From assembly GCF_003634615.1 (NCBI RefSeq), contig NZ_RBKX01000001.1:248001-312000 (forward strand): a stretch of DNA of 64,000 nt. Reading direction: 5' to 3'. The position numbers and the translations under genes were made by a program. Source of the stretch: Flavobacterium sp. 102. Lineage in GTDB: Bacteria > Bacteroidota > Bacteroidia > Flavobacteriales > Flavobacteriaceae. Under the pieces are notes generated by a model, which searched no databases, had not been told where the DNA came from, and saw only the letters and a program-made list of their open reading frames with translations. This document shows positions 1 through 7,955 of this stretch, piece after piece (position 1 is the stretch's first letter; the number at the start of each line of letters is the position of its first letter).

Positions 1-472
1 CCAAAGGCTTGATTAATTCAGTGTTAATTTGACCCGAAATACTCTCGTAGCCATTGACAACGCTTCCGGCGCCTTTAGTGATTTGGATGCTTTCTACCCA
101 AGTTCCTGGTGTAAAGGACAAACCATAAGCTTGTGAAGCACCTCGAACCGAAGGAATGTTTTCCTCGGTAATCATGATATATGGACTCGTCAGTCCAAGC
201 ATTTTGATTTGTTTGGTTCCGGTCAAAGCATCCGAAAAATTCACATCGATTGACGGATTGGTTTCGAAACTTTCGGCCAAATTACAGCAAGCGGCTTTTA
301 GCAATTCTTTGCTAGTAACCAAAGTAGTATTGGCAGCGCCTTTTATTGATTTTTTTATTCCCTTTCGGCTACCTTCAACTGTTACGGTTTTCAGAGTGTC
401 TTGTTTCAAAGATTCTTGTGAAAATCCCAAAGCAGAAAATAACAACGTTAGGAATAACGGTATATTTTTCAT
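1..472 (-). CDS. TonB-dependent receptor, N-terminal part (cut by left window edge)
   Basis: Reading the minus strand from an ATG at 472 gives an open frame of 157 codons running off the left edge. It begins with a signal peptide (MKNIPLFLTLLFSALGFSQ), followed by a TonB-box-like DTLKTVTVEG stretch and a plug domain ending in the typical VVNGYESISGQINTEL. A Cys pair sits in the segment KAACCNLAESFE. The family consists of outer-membrane barrels that import substrates using TonB energy; the substrate cannot be read from this fragment. The Cys-rich HYC_CC_PP-type gene lies 79 bp upstream on the same strand, so the two are probably co-transcribed, and a metal-related role is an inference from that partner. 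The barrel is outside the window. Confidence 0.9.
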   Translation of the reverse strand, partial: MKNIPLFLTLLFSALGFSQESLKQDTLKTVTVEGSRKGIKKSIKGAANTTLVTSKELLKAACCNLAESFETNPSIDVNFSDALTGTKQIKMLGLTSPYIMITEENIPSVRGASQAYGLSFTPGTWVESIQITKGAGSVVNGYESISGQINTELIKPL

Positions 473-551
473 TGATGTTGATTTAAAATTAATTCGATTT
501 CAAATGATTCTCAGTAGAAATAAAGAGAACCAGAACGGAATTCAGATTAAA

Positions 552-971
552 TCAGGCGTAAAAAGTGTATTGGCAATAGAGTTTATAAAGCGGCGGCGCA
601 TTTGAATCGCAATAGAATGCCACTTTTTCATCCACAAATTTAGGAGTTTCAGCTACCGCAAAAATGTGACTATTATATTCAGAGAAAAAAGCCGGTTCAA
701 AATCAAGAGAAATGGTCTTAATGATGATTTTTTCGGTTTTATTTTTTAAGTCTACTTTCTTATCAGAGCAACAGTCTTTGTGAGTAGTTTCAACTTTGGC
801 ACAGCAAGTTTTTTCGACTACAACAGGCTCATCACAAACTTCTTCATCTGAAAAAACAGAAGATATTGAAGCAATTTTACCTTCACAATAATGCACACTA
901 AACGCCAAGCCCGAATTGGAAACCAATATCAGTAAGGCGGTTAAAAGACTAATGTGCTTTTTAAAATTCAT
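552..971 (-). CDS. HYC_CC_PP-type small Cys-rich exported protein
   Basis: A 139-residue protein with an N-terminal hydrophobic signal segment (residues about 5-24). It carries the three landmarks that give the family its name: HYC directly after the signal region, a Cys-rich centre (EKTCCAKVETTHKDCCSD), and a PP near the C-terminus (SNAPPLYKLYC). The pattern of Cys pairs and His suggests metal binding, but I know of no established biochemical function. It is the first gene of a probable two-gene unit with the TonB receptor downstream. The start codon lies only four bases after a perfect -7 box, so the message is probably leaderless. Confidence 0.8.
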   Translation of the reverse strand: MNFKKHISLLTALLILVSNSGLAFSVHYCEGKIASISSVFSDEEVCDEPVVVEKTCCAKVETTHKDCCSDKKVDLKNKTEKIIIKTISLDFEPAFFSEYNSHIFAVAETPKFVDEKVAFYCDSNAPPLYKLYCQYTFYA

Positions 972-975
972 AGCG

Positions 976-983
976 CAAAGTTA
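976..983 (-). promoter_or_regulatory. Bacteroidetes -7 box TAACTTTG for the Cys-rich protein
   Basis: TAACTTTG matches TAnnTTTG exactly and is followed by CGCT and then the ATG at 971. Transcription would start at or next to the A of the ATG. No clear -33 TTG at the usual spacing was found. Confidence 0.6.
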
Positions 984-1023
984 ATAATATTCAGATACCA
1001 ATAACTTAAAATGCTCTTAAAAC

Positions 1024-2379
1024 TTACAACTCAAACTCTTGCCCCATCATGGGAACCGAACAGTCGAAACCGTATTTTTCGTGTATTTTGATGCGCAATT
1101 CATCTGCAGGTTCATTTTCTCCATGAACTAAAAACACTTTTTTTGGTTTGTTTTTTAATTCCGAAAGCCAATTCAATAAATCAGTTTGGTCTCCGTGAGC
1201 CGACAAACCTTCTATCTCTATAATCTTCGCCAAAACCGAATAATATTTACCATAAATTTTAATATCAGTTGCGCCTTCGAGTAGTTTTCTTCCTCTGGTT
1301 CCTTCGGCTTGATAACCAACAATAATTACGGTAGTTTCGGGCAAGCCAATATAATGCTCTAGATAACTTAATACTCTTCCTCCGGTTATCATTCCGCTGG
1401 CGGCAATAATCACTTTAGGTTGTTTGTCAAAAATAGTGACGATGGTTTCCTGATAGTCCGAATTCATAGTAAACATTTTACACATGTCTACACATTCCTG
1501 TTCGGATAATTTGTGCCATTTTCGGTTATCCATAAAAACTTCCAAAACACTGATGCCCATTGGCGTGTCAATCACATAAGGAATATCGGGAATTCTGTCT
1601 TCTTTTTTCAGTTGCCAAAGCAGATACATCAAAGTCTGCGCGCGTTCAACCGCAAAACTCGGAATAATGACAGTTCCGTTATTTTGAACGGTATTGTTGA
1701 TGTAGGTTTCCAACAGCAATTTGACATCTTCTTCAGGATGAATTCGATTGCCATAAGTACTCTCTAAAAACACATAATCTGCTCGTTTTGGTTTCAGTGG
1801 CGCATACATCAACACGTCGTCATCACGACCAATATCACCGGAAAAAACTAAAGTTTTATTTTCCAATGTCAATTCGATGGAACAAGCGCCAATGATATGT
1901 CCTGCATTGGTAAACTTAGCCGAAATTTCCGCATCCAAAGCCACTACTTCATTCGGTTTTATGACTCGGAACAACGGAAATACTTTTTCGGTTTGGGCCA
2001 AATCGTATAAAGGTTCGGCCTTATCGTGTTTGGAATAATGTTCTTTATTAGCTCGTTCCGCTTCTTCTTCTTGAATTTTGGCACTGTCTAACAAAATCAA
2101 TTTGGTGATGTCTTTGGTTGGACTCGTACAATAAATTTTACCTTCAAATCCTTGTTTGACTAGTCTGGGCAACCAACCGCAATGGTCTAAATGTCCATGA
2201 GTCAACAATACAACATCGATGGTGTTGGGCAAAATCGGCAACGGTTCCCAATTGAGTTCGCGCAAAGGCTTAATCCCTTGAAATAATCCGCAATCAATCA
2301 GAATTCGGATGCCGTTACTTTCAATCAAGGTTTTGGAACCGGTTACTGTTCCTGCACCACCTAAGAATTTGATTTTCAT
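1024..2379 (-). CDS. MBL-fold beta-CASP metallo-hydrolase (RNase/exonuclease-like)
   Basis: A 451-residue protein of the beta-lactamase fold with an inserted beta-CASP domain (about residues 245-365), followed by the zinc-dependent RNA-metabolising hydrolase end. Metal ligands are visible: HGHLDH at 61-66, His161 (NAGH), Asp182 (FSGDIG), His395 (GLSAHGD) and His419 (FLVHGE). The family includes CPSF73/Ysh1-like and bacterial RNase J-related nucleases; most single-protein bacterial members are uncharacterised, so nuclease activity is inferred. Its ATG at 2379 follows the stop codon of the ATP-cone/nuclease gene with one base between, so the two are translated as a pair. No signal peptide, hence cytoplasmic. 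Confidence 0.92.
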   Translation of the reverse strand: MKIKFLGGAGTVTGSKTLIESNGIRILIDCGLFQGIKPLRELNWEPLPILPNTIDVVLLTHGHLDHCGWLPRLVKQGFEGKIYCTSPTKDITKLILLDSAKIQEEEAERANKEHYSKHDKAEPLYDLAQTEKVFPLFRVIKPNEVVALDAEISAKFTNAGHIIGACSIELTLENKTLVFSGDIGRDDDVLMYAPLKPKRADYVFLESTYGNRIHPEEDVKLLLETYINNTVQNNGTVIIPSFAVERAQTLMYLLWQLKKEDRIPDIPYVIDTPMGISVLEVFMDNRKWHKLSEQECVDMCKMFTMNSDYQETIVTIFDKQPKVIIAASGMITGGRVLSYLEHYIGLPETTVIIVGYQAEGTRGRKLLEGATDIKIYGKYYSVLAKIIEIEGLSAHGDQTDLLNWLSELKNKPKKVFLVHGENEPADELRIKIHEKYGFDCSVPMMGQEFEL

Positions 2380-2380
2380 T

Positions 2381-3211
2381 TTAAATATATTTACAAAGCT
2401 CGGAAGCTTCTTTAATCACATTTTTTATCCGAATTGGGCTTATGCCAATTTCTTCGAGCACACTTACATTGTTTATGATTTCTTTGGCCAAAATAATATC
2501 TTGCACCAATAATTTGTCTTTTTCTGCCAGAGTCAAAGAAGTCAAACAAGTGACCGGATACAATTGTCCTTCATCAATTGTTTTTCTCAAGCTTGATTTT
2601 TCAGGATAATCCCAACTCAGCAATTGTAATCCGGAGCAATGGGCAAAAGCCATCGCATCACCCGTAAATCGGTTATTGGTCACAATCCAACAGCCCGAAA
2701 TTATATCTTTTCGAGTAAAAATGATATGATTTTTATCTTTTAAATCGTTGAAACGGGAAAGTATGTACATCGGCACTTTTACATCCGAATTGGTTTCGCT
2801 TTTGGGATGAAATTTACATTCGACCATTTCTATATAATCGTTTTTATTAATAACAACGTCTACTTCGTGTCCAACACATTTTCCGGACAAAAGGAGATTG
2901 GTTTGTACCAAATAACCTTCAGAGAGAAATAATCGGGCAATGTATTTTTCAAAGAAAAAACCCGCCGGACCGAGCATTTGAATCGCCGTTTTGAGATTGT
3001 AGCGCGCTGCGTTAGCATTGGAAACTTTTTTGAGCAAACCAAAAGCCAATTTGTAGATTTTTTTGGTGGAAATGCCTTCGTAGATTTGTTTATCAATCTC
3101 TTGCAGAATATCTTCTACAACATGCTTGTTGGCGCCTGATTTAAGTAGAGAACTTTTAAGTTTGTCCCGATTGAAATCAACAATATTTCCGGAATGCTTT
3201 ACTATTTTCAT
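2381..3211 (-). CDS. ATP-cone domain fused to a Mrr-like PD-(D/E)XK nuclease domain
   Basis: 276 residues. The N-terminal 60-80 residues (IVKHSGNIVDFNRDKL onward) resemble the ATP-cone nucleotide-sensing domain of class I and III ribonucleotide reductases and NrdR. From about residue 85 a restriction-endonuclease-like fold follows, with the catalytic signature GHEVDVV (Glu116, Asp118) and ECK (Glu131, Lys133) matching D-x(n)-E-x-K. The C-terminal part (about 225-276) is a helical segment without a recognised domain. It precedes the beta-CASP hydrolase by one base. Substrate, nucleotide ligand and biological role are unknown; an ATP- or dATP-gated nuclease is inference from the domain pair. 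Confidence 0.8.
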   Translation of the reverse strand: MKIVKHSGNIVDFNRDKLKSSLLKSGANKHVVEDILQEIDKQIYEGISTKKIYKLAFGLLKKVSNANAARYNLKTAIQMLGPAGFFFEKYIARLFLSEGYLVQTNLLLSGKCVGHEVDVVINKNDYIEMVECKFHPKSETNSDVKVPMYILSRFNDLKDKNHIIFTRKDIISGCWIVTNNRFTGDAMAFAHCSGLQLLSWDYPEKSSLRKTIDEGQLYPVTCLTSLTLAEKDKLLVQDIILAKEIINNVSVLEEIGISPIRIKNVIKEASELCKYI

Positions 3212-3271
3212 GATGATAAACGAAATTAAATTTCAGCTATGCCGAACCATAGTAAAGTTACGAATAATCGC

Positions 3272-3718
3272 TTACTTTTTGACTTGTTTTTGGTAATAAA
3301 ATCCCGGGATAAAAAGCAATATAAAAATCGGCTGGATTAAAAATCTTCTGATATAAAAAAGTGTCATTTTATTTTCTTCGCCAAAGAAAGTCAACACAAA
3401 AATAAAGCTTATCATTAGAATTGAGCCTAAAATCATATACAGCAACATCGAAAACTTAACGATTTTGGTGTCTTCGAAAATCACATACAGCAAAAACAAC
3501 GAAATGACCGAATTGATATAAAATCGAATCCCTAAACTAAAAAACAGTTTAAACACATTGAATTGCGGCAATTTCGCATGAGCGTATTCACTTTTGAAAT
3601 AGTTCAAAAACGGATCGTAAAACAAATGGTCTTCAAAAAGTCTGATTCCAATTAACAATCCAATCAGAAACAAAGACCAAAACACCTTTGATTTATTTTT
3701 TAGCAGTAGTTGTAGCAT
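3272..3718 (-). CDS. Exosortase F system-associated membrane protein
   Basis: 148 residues with four hydrophobic segments (about 13-26, 53-75, 87-112, 121-142), ending in Lys-rich KQVKK. The size, topology, conserved RLFEDHLFYDPFLNYF stretch and position directly after an exosortase F gene fit the partner protein that accompanies XrtF in Flavobacteriaceae. It probably resides in the inner membrane and acts with XrtF in protein sorting; its own activity is unknown. The start overlaps the xrtF end by 26 bp, which indicates one transcript and probably coupled translation. Confidence 0.82.
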   Translation of the reverse strand: MLQLLLKNKSKVFWSLFLIGLLIGIRLFEDHLFYDPFLNYFKSEYAHAKLPQFNVFKLFFSLGIRFYINSVISLFLLYVIFEDTKIVKFSMLLYMILGSILMISFIFVLTFFGEENKMTLFYIRRFLIQPIFILLFIPGFYYQKQVKK

Positions 3719-4250
3719 GTAAAGAAAATTTATTGACCCAAATAACCCATAATAAAAACACCACTCCGTAAATGATTAACGGAAAAATGACACCGTGCAA
3801 AATATGTTCATACTGCGGAAAACTATACAAAGCCATACACAACAAAGCGATTCGGGCGATATTAAGAATATGAATTAAAATGCTTCCCAAGAGAATAAAA
3901 ACAAGCGTTTGTTTCCATTTACCGGTAAACGCAATCACAAATGAAACAAACAAAACAATCACACTCAAAGCATTACAACCTTCAATAATTCGGGAAATGT
4001 ATTGGCCTTTGTAAATGATTTTTATACTGGGTTCTTTTGGATGTTGTTCATTATAAGCTGTTGCATCAAATAAAGTCAAGACTGATTTCGTTTGATTAGC
4101 CACAAGTTGAGTAAAAGAATCTACTTCGTTTTTTGAAACATCGAATCGATTTAAATATGATTGATAAATGATGGTCAACACCAAATACGTCAGCAAAAAT
4201 TTCCCCAAAAAAAGTAAAAACGGTTTGTATTGCTGTAGCAGATTCTTCAA
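3693..4250 (-). CDS. xrtF: Exosortase family protein XrtF
   Basis: 185 residues, multi-spanning membrane protein of the exosortase/archaeosortase superfamily, thought to be transpeptidases that process proteins with a C-terminal sorting signal. The catalytic triad is visible: Cys92 in EGCNA, Arg133 in NIARI, and His152 (or His149) in YEHILHG. The start codon is TTG at 4250: no ATG is available that keeps the first hydrophobic segment, and a -7 box lies 14 bases upstream. The gene overlaps its partner by 26 bp. No cognate sorting-signal substrate is visible in this window. Confidence 0.88.
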   Translation of the reverse strand: MKNLLQQYKPFLLFLGKFLLTYLVLTIIYQSYLNRFDVSKNEVDSFTQLVANQTKSVLTLFDATAYNEQHPKEPSIKIIYKGQYISRIIEGCNALSVIVLFVSFVIAFTGKWKQTLVFILLGSILIHILNIARIALLCMALYSFPQYEHILHGVIFPLIIYGVVFLLWVIWVNKFSLHATTTAKK

Positions 4251-4264
4251 AATAGAATTTTTAA

Positions 4265-4272
4265 CAAATTTA
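4265..4272 (-). promoter_or_regulatory. -7 box TAAATTTG for xrtF
   Basis: Exact TAnnTTTG match on the minus strand, 14 bases upstream of the TTG start of xrtF. It supports a start at 4250 rather than further upstream. It is arranged back to back with the GAF-gene promoter at 4298-4305. Confidence 0.55.
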
Positions 4273-4297
4273 TATAAAATAAAAAAAGCGCAGTCGT

Positions 4298-4305
4298 TAC
4301 TTTTG
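4298..4305 (+). promoter_or_regulatory. -7 box TACTTTTG for the GAF-domain gene
   Basis: Exact TAnnTTTG match ending 15 bases before the ATG at 4321. This placement excludes upstream in-frame starts, which would lie in the xrtF coding region on the other strand. Confidence 0.6.
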
Positions 4306-4320
4306 CATAAAAAATTGAAA

Positions 4321-4776
4321 ATGAATTTCGAAAATTTAAAACTACAAGTAATTGCAATTCTTTCTGAAGCAAATTCGGAAAGAGAGTTGAAATTAAAAAA
4401 CCTTTGTCAATTCCTATCAGATAATGTAGATTACTACAATTGGGTTGGATTTTATTTTGCCAATCATGAAAACAAAACGTTGCATCTCGGACCATACGTT
4501 GGCGCTGAAACAGATCATACGGTAATTCCGTTTGGAAAAGGCATTTGCGGACAAGTGGCTGAATCCAATGCGAACTTTGTGGTTCCGGATGTATCCGCTC
4601 AAGACAATTATATTGCTTGTAGCTTTACGGTGAAATCGGAAATCGTGGTGCCGCTTTTTGTGAACGGTGTAAACATAGGTCAAATCGACATCGACAGCCA
4701 TGTGATTGATCCTTTTACTAAAGCTGACGAAAGATTTTTAGAGTTTGTAAATGAGGAAGTTGCCAAACTTTTTTAA
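4321..4776 (+). CDS. GAF-domain protein of the free methionine-R-sulfoxide reductase family
   Basis: 151 residues, a single GAF domain aligning with fRMsr (E. coli YebR/MsrC type): GFYF at 43-46, FGKGICG at 71-77, VVPDV at 87-91, IAC at 98-100, SEIVVPL at 106-112 and DIDS at 123-126. The family reduces free Met-(R)-sulfoxide with a Cys relay. Cys76 and Cys100 correspond to E. coli Cys94 and the catalytic Cys118, but the position of E. coli Cys84 is not Cys here (AETDHTVIP instead of KIACVRIP). Activity with a two-Cys relay or a changed role are both possible. The start was set at 4321 by the promoter and family length. Divergent from xrtF. Confidence 0.82.
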   Translation: MNFENLKLQVIAILSEANSERELKLKNLCQFLSDNVDYYNWVGFYFANHENKTLHLGPYVGAETDHTVIPFGKGICGQVAESNANFVVPDVSAQDNYIACSFTVKSEIVVPLFVNGVNIGQIDIDSHVIDPFTKADERFLEFVNEEVAKLF

Positions 4777-4782
4777 AATAAT

Positions 4783-4802
4783 TCATAACTCATAACTCAT
4801 AA
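4783..4802 (+). repeat. Short tandem repeat, unit TCATAAC, about three copies
   Basis: Directly after the stop of the GAF gene the heptamer TCATAAC occurs twice, followed by TCATAA, just upstream of the rpsO promoter. It is a microsatellite-like tract with no obvious function. Confidence 0.6.
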
Positions 4803-4816
4803 TTAATAATTATTTT

Positions 4817-4824
4817 TACCTTTG
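4817..4824 (+). promoter_or_regulatory. -7 box TACCTTTG for rpsO
   Basis: Exact TAnnTTTG match. The predicted start of transcription near 4830 leaves a leader of about 50 bases before the rpsO ATG, long enough for an autoregulatory fold, although I cannot confirm one by eye. Confidence 0.6.
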
Positions 4825-4881
4825 CACACGAATTGAGAAAACCTCATTTCATACATAATAATCATTTAAAATAATATTGGA

Positions 4882-5151
4882 ATGTATTTAAGTAAAGAAA
4901 CAAAAGCTGAAATCTTCGCTAAACACGGAGGAAAAGCTGAAAACACGGGATCTGCTGAAGGGCAAATCGCTTTGTTCACTTTCAGAATCTCTCACTTAAC
5001 TGAGCACTTGAAAAAAAATCGTCACGATTACAACACTGAGCGTTCGTTAGTTCTTTTAGTAGGTAAAAGAAGAAGCCTTCTTGACTACTTGAAGAAAAAA
5101 GAGATTAACAGATATCGTGAGATTATCAAAGAATTAGGTATTAGAAAATAA
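4882..5151 (+). CDS. rpsO: 30S ribosomal protein S15
   Basis: 89 residues, full family length. It shows the four-helix S15 pattern with GSAEGQIALFTFRISHLTEHLK, the DYNTERSL turn and the C-terminal RRSLLDYLKK / RYREIIKELGIRK. S15 is a primary 16S rRNA-binding protein of the small subunit platform. The ATG at 4882 has no Shine-Dalgarno sequence, as is usual in Bacteroidetes. It is followed by an intrinsic terminator and then pnp, the same rpsO-pnp order seen in many bacteria. Confidence 0.98.
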   Translation: MYLSKETKAEIFAKHGGKAENTGSAEGQIALFTFRISHLTEHLKKNRHDYNTERSLVLLVGKRRSLLDYLKKKEINRYREIIKELGIRK

Positions 5152-5160
5152 TACATATCT

Positions 5161-5187
5161 AAAGAGGTGCTTGCGCGCCTCTTTTTG
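5161..5187 (+). terminator. Intrinsic terminator after rpsO
   Basis: AAGAGGTGC, short loop TTGC, GCGCCTCTT and a T-rich run form a GC-rich hairpin with one wobble pair. It separates rpsO from pnp, though some read-through is likely. Confidence 0.75.
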
Positions 5188-5304
5188 TTTTATAAACAAC
5201 GAAGAAAGTTTTGGTTTTTCATTGGGTTACACACAACAACTACAACAACACAACTAATTCTGTCGACAGGCGGAGACCAATGTAAAATTAAAAAAGGAAA
5301 ATTT

Positions 5305-7452
5305 ATGATTCCACAATTATTTGTAGAAACTATCGATTTAGGTGATGGCAGAAGCATCACAATCGAGACAGGGCGTTTGGCCAAACAAGCTGACGGTTCT
5401 GTAGTAGTAAGAATTGGAAAAACTGTTATTTTAGGAACAGTAGTATCCGCAAGAAAAGCAAGTCCGGGTATCGACTTTTTACCGTTAACGGTAGATTATC
5501 GTGAAAAATTTGCCGCAGCAGGTCGTTTTCCTGGTGGTTTCTTTAAAAGAGAAGCACGTCCAAGCGACAATGAAGTATTAACCATGAGATTAGTTGACCG
5601 TGTTTTGCGTCCGCTTTTCCCAAGTGATTACCATGCAGAAGTTCAAGTGATGATTCAGCTAATGTCTCATGATGATGATGTTATGCCGGATGCATTAGCT
5701 GGTTTAGCCGCTTCGGCAGCGTTGGCGCTGTCTGACATTCCGTTTGAAACTTTAATTTCTGAAGCCAGAGTAGGAAGAATTGACGGTAAATTTATCATCA
5801 ATCCATCTCGTGCCCAATTAGAATTGTCTGATATCGACATGATGATTGGTGCTTCTACTGATTCTATCGCAATGGTAGAAGGAGAAATGAAAGAGATTTC
5901 AGAAGCCGAAATGGTAGAAGCTATCAAATTTGCTCACGAACATATTAAAGTACAAATTGCCGCTCAAGAAAGATTGGCTACAGCTTTTGGCAAAAAAGAA
6001 GTACGTACGTATGAACAAGAAAAAGAAGACGAAGCTATTTACGCTAAAGTAAAAGCAGCGGCTTATGATAAAATTTACGCTATTGCAAGCAAAGGTTCGG
6101 CTAAACACGAACGTTCAGCGGCTTTTGACGCGGTAAAAGAAGAAGTAAAAGCATTATTTACAGAAGAAGAATTGGAAGAAAATGGAGATTTAGTTTCTAA
6201 ATACTTCTACAAAACCAATAAAGAAGCAGTTCGTAATGTAACTTTAGATTTAGGAACTCGTTTAGACGGAAGAAAAACTACTGAAATCAGACCAATCTGG
6301 TGTGAAGTAGATTATTTACCATCTGTTCACGGTTCGGCTTTATTTACCCGTGGAGAAACTCAAGCATTGGCAACAGCTACTCTAGGAACTTCCAGAGAAG
6401 CCAACCAAATTGATTCACCATCAGAACAAGGAGAAGAAAAATTCTATTTACACTATAATTTCCCGCCATTTTCAACCGGAGAAGCTCGTCCGTTAAGAGG
6501 AACTTCAAGAAGAGAAGTTGGTCACGGAAACTTGGCTCAAAGAGCTTTGAAAAACATGATTCCTGCTGAAAATCCATATACTATCAGAATAGTTTCTGAA
6601 GTATTAGAATCAAACGGTTCGTCTTCTATGGCAACGGTTTGTGCCGGAACATTAGCCTTAATGGATGCCGGAGTTCAAATGATTCGTCCTGTTTCAGGAA
6701 TTGCTATGGGATTGATTACAGATGGTGATCGTTTCGCGGTTTTATCTGACATCTTAGGTGATGAAGATCACTTAGGCGATATGGATTTCAAAGTAACCGG
6801 AACTTCTGAAGGAATTACGGCTTGTCAAATGGACATCAAAATTGACGGATTGAAATATGAAATCATGGAGCAAGCATTGGCTCAAGCTCGTGATGGCCGT
6901 TTGCATATCTTAGGAAAATTGACTGAAACGTTAGCACAACCAAGAACTGAAGTTAAAGTTCACGCTCCGAAAATCATCATGAGAACTATTCCTGGTGCTT
7001 TCATCGGTGCTTTGATTGGACCTGGTGGAAAAGTGATTCAAGAATTACAAAAAGCTACGGGAACTACAATCGTTATTAATGAAGTAGACGAACAAGGTGT
7101 TGTTGAAATCTTAGGAACTGATCCGGACGGAATTGCAGCAGTATTGGCGAAAATTGATTCTATCATTTTCAAACCAACTATGGGCGAATCCTACGAAGTG
7201 AAAGTAATTAAGATGCTCGACTTTGGAGCCGTAGTAGAATATACTGCAGCACCTGGAAACGAAGTGTTATTACACGTTTCAGAATTGGCTTGGGAAAGAA
7301 CAGAAAACGTTGCCGACGTTGTAAAAATGGGCGATGTGTTTATGGTGAAATACTTAGGTGTTGACCCAAAAACCAGAAAAGAAAAAGTGTCGAAAAAAGC
7401 ACTTTTACCAAGACCTCCAAGAGAAGAGAAAAAAGACGCTCCACAAGGTTAA
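5305..7452 (+). CDS. pnp: Polyribonucleotide nucleotidyltransferase (PNPase)
   Basis: 715 residues. Order: RNase PH domain 1 (about 15-150), helical domain (about 240-320), catalytic RNase PH domain 2 (about 330-560), KH domain with the IGPGGK loop (about 570-625), and S1 domain (about 635-700). It degrades RNA 3' to 5' by phosphorolysis and adds tails in the reverse reaction; it is cytoplasmic. The longer frame open from 5167 crosses the rpsO terminator; the ATG at 5305, preceded by AAAGGA at 5294-5298, gives the usual family start ([17 protein letters not shown]). The 117-base leader includes an unstructured ACAAC-rich stretch. Confidence 0.97.
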   Translation: MIPQLFVETIDLGDGRSITIETGRLAKQADGSVVVRIGKTVILGTVVSARKASPGIDFLPLTVDYREKFAAAGRFPGGFFKREARPSDNEVLTMRLVDRVLRPLFPSDYHAEVQVMIQLMSHDDDVMPDALAGLAASAALALSDIPFETLISEARVGRIDGKFIINPSRAQLELSDIDMMIGASTDSIAMVEGEMKEISEAEMVEAIKFAHEHIKVQIAAQERLATAFGKKEVRTYEQEKEDEAIYAKVKAAAYDKIYAIASKGSAKHERSAAFDAVKEEVKALFTEEELEENGDLVSKYFYKTNKEAVRNVTLDLGTRLDGRKTTEIRPIWCEVDYLPSVHGSALFTRGETQALATATLGTSREANQIDSPSEQGEEKFYLHYNFPPFSTGEARPLRGTSRREVGHGNLAQRALKNMIPAENPYTIRIVSEVLESNGSSSMATVCAGTLALMDAGVQMIRPVSGIAMGLITDGDRFAVLSDILGDEDHLGDMDFKVTGTSEGITACQMDIKIDGLKYEIMEQALAQARDGRLHILGKLTETLAQPRTEVKVHAPKIIMRTIPGAFIGALIGPGGKVIQELQKATGTTIVINEVDEQGVVEILGTDPDGIAAVLAKIDSIIFKPTMGESYEVKVIKMLDFGAVVEYTAAPGNEVLLHVSELAWERTENVADVVKMGDVFMVKYLGVDPKTRKEKVSKKALLPRPPREEKKDAPQG

Positions 7453-7475
7453 TTCAGAATATATTAATTCATACT

Positions 7476-7509
7476 AAAACCCAGCTCAGTAATGAGTTGG
7501 GTTTTTTAT
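7476..7509 (+). terminator. Intrinsic terminator after pnp
   Basis: AACCCAGCTC, loop AGTAAT, GAGTTGGGTT and a T run: a ten-pair stem with one wobble pair, 25 bases after the pnp stop codon. Confidence 0.85.
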
Positions 7510-7568
7510 TTTTAGTAGCTAACGCAACCTTTTCATTTTTTAATGACTTTAGATAAAAACCTATTATT

Positions 7569-7955
7569 ATGAAAAAAATAATACAACTCTCAAAAATAGC
7601 CACTTTGCTATTTATAATGCTTATCATCAATAGTTACAAAGACCTCGATGACAGTATTGTCATTCCAAATGCTAAAGATTTAATTCATAAAGACGATAAG
7701 TTGTTCTGCTTGATTGAACGAATAGCCAAAGAAGCGCTAGGCTATCAATTAAACGGTAAAAAAGATTGGTTTTTGCCCAGCGAAAATGAACTAGCTTTGC
7801 TTTATACCAATTTACACCAACAAAACCCTGGCAACTTTACAAATGTTGTATATTGGGATTCAACCGAGATTGATGTCATCCCAATAAAAACTATTGATTT
7901 TTCAAATGGGCAAAATGTAGTGAGTTCAAAAGTTTCGACTCCAAAAACTGTATAA
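7569..7955 (+). CDS. Truncated DUF1566 (Lcl)-type exported protein, probable frameshift
   Basis: 128 residues with an N-terminal hydrophobic segment (about 5-22). The core GKKDWFLPSENELALLYTNL...VYWDSTEID...IDFSNGQ matches the Lcl C-terminal (DUF1566) pattern of W-x-LPS-x-x-EL, YW-x-ST and a final F-x-x-G. Intact members end in a VRCVR/VRAIR-F motif. That motif (KVRCIRYF) is encoded immediately after the stop codon, at 7954-7977, but in another frame. The gene therefore looks recently broken by a small indel near 7950, unless the base call is wrong. Function unknown; these domains are common in secreted and surface proteins of Bacteroidetes. Confidence 0.6.
   Translation: MKKIIQLSKIATLLFIMLIINSYKDLDDSIVIPNAKDLIHKDDKLFCLIERIAKEALGYQLNGKKDWFLPSENELALLYTNLHQQNPGNFTNVVYWDSTEIDVIPIKTIDFSNGQNVVSSKVSTPKTV

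Noticed and set aside
156..605. 149-codon open frame on the plus strand
   Set aside because: It lies opposite the TonB receptor start and the end of the Cys-rich gene; its composition is that of an antisense frame, and the minus-strand reading has a signal peptide and plug domain.
5167..5304. N-terminal extension of PNPase by 46 residues
   Set aside because: It would start inside the rpsO terminator; the family start and an AAAGGA box point to 5305.
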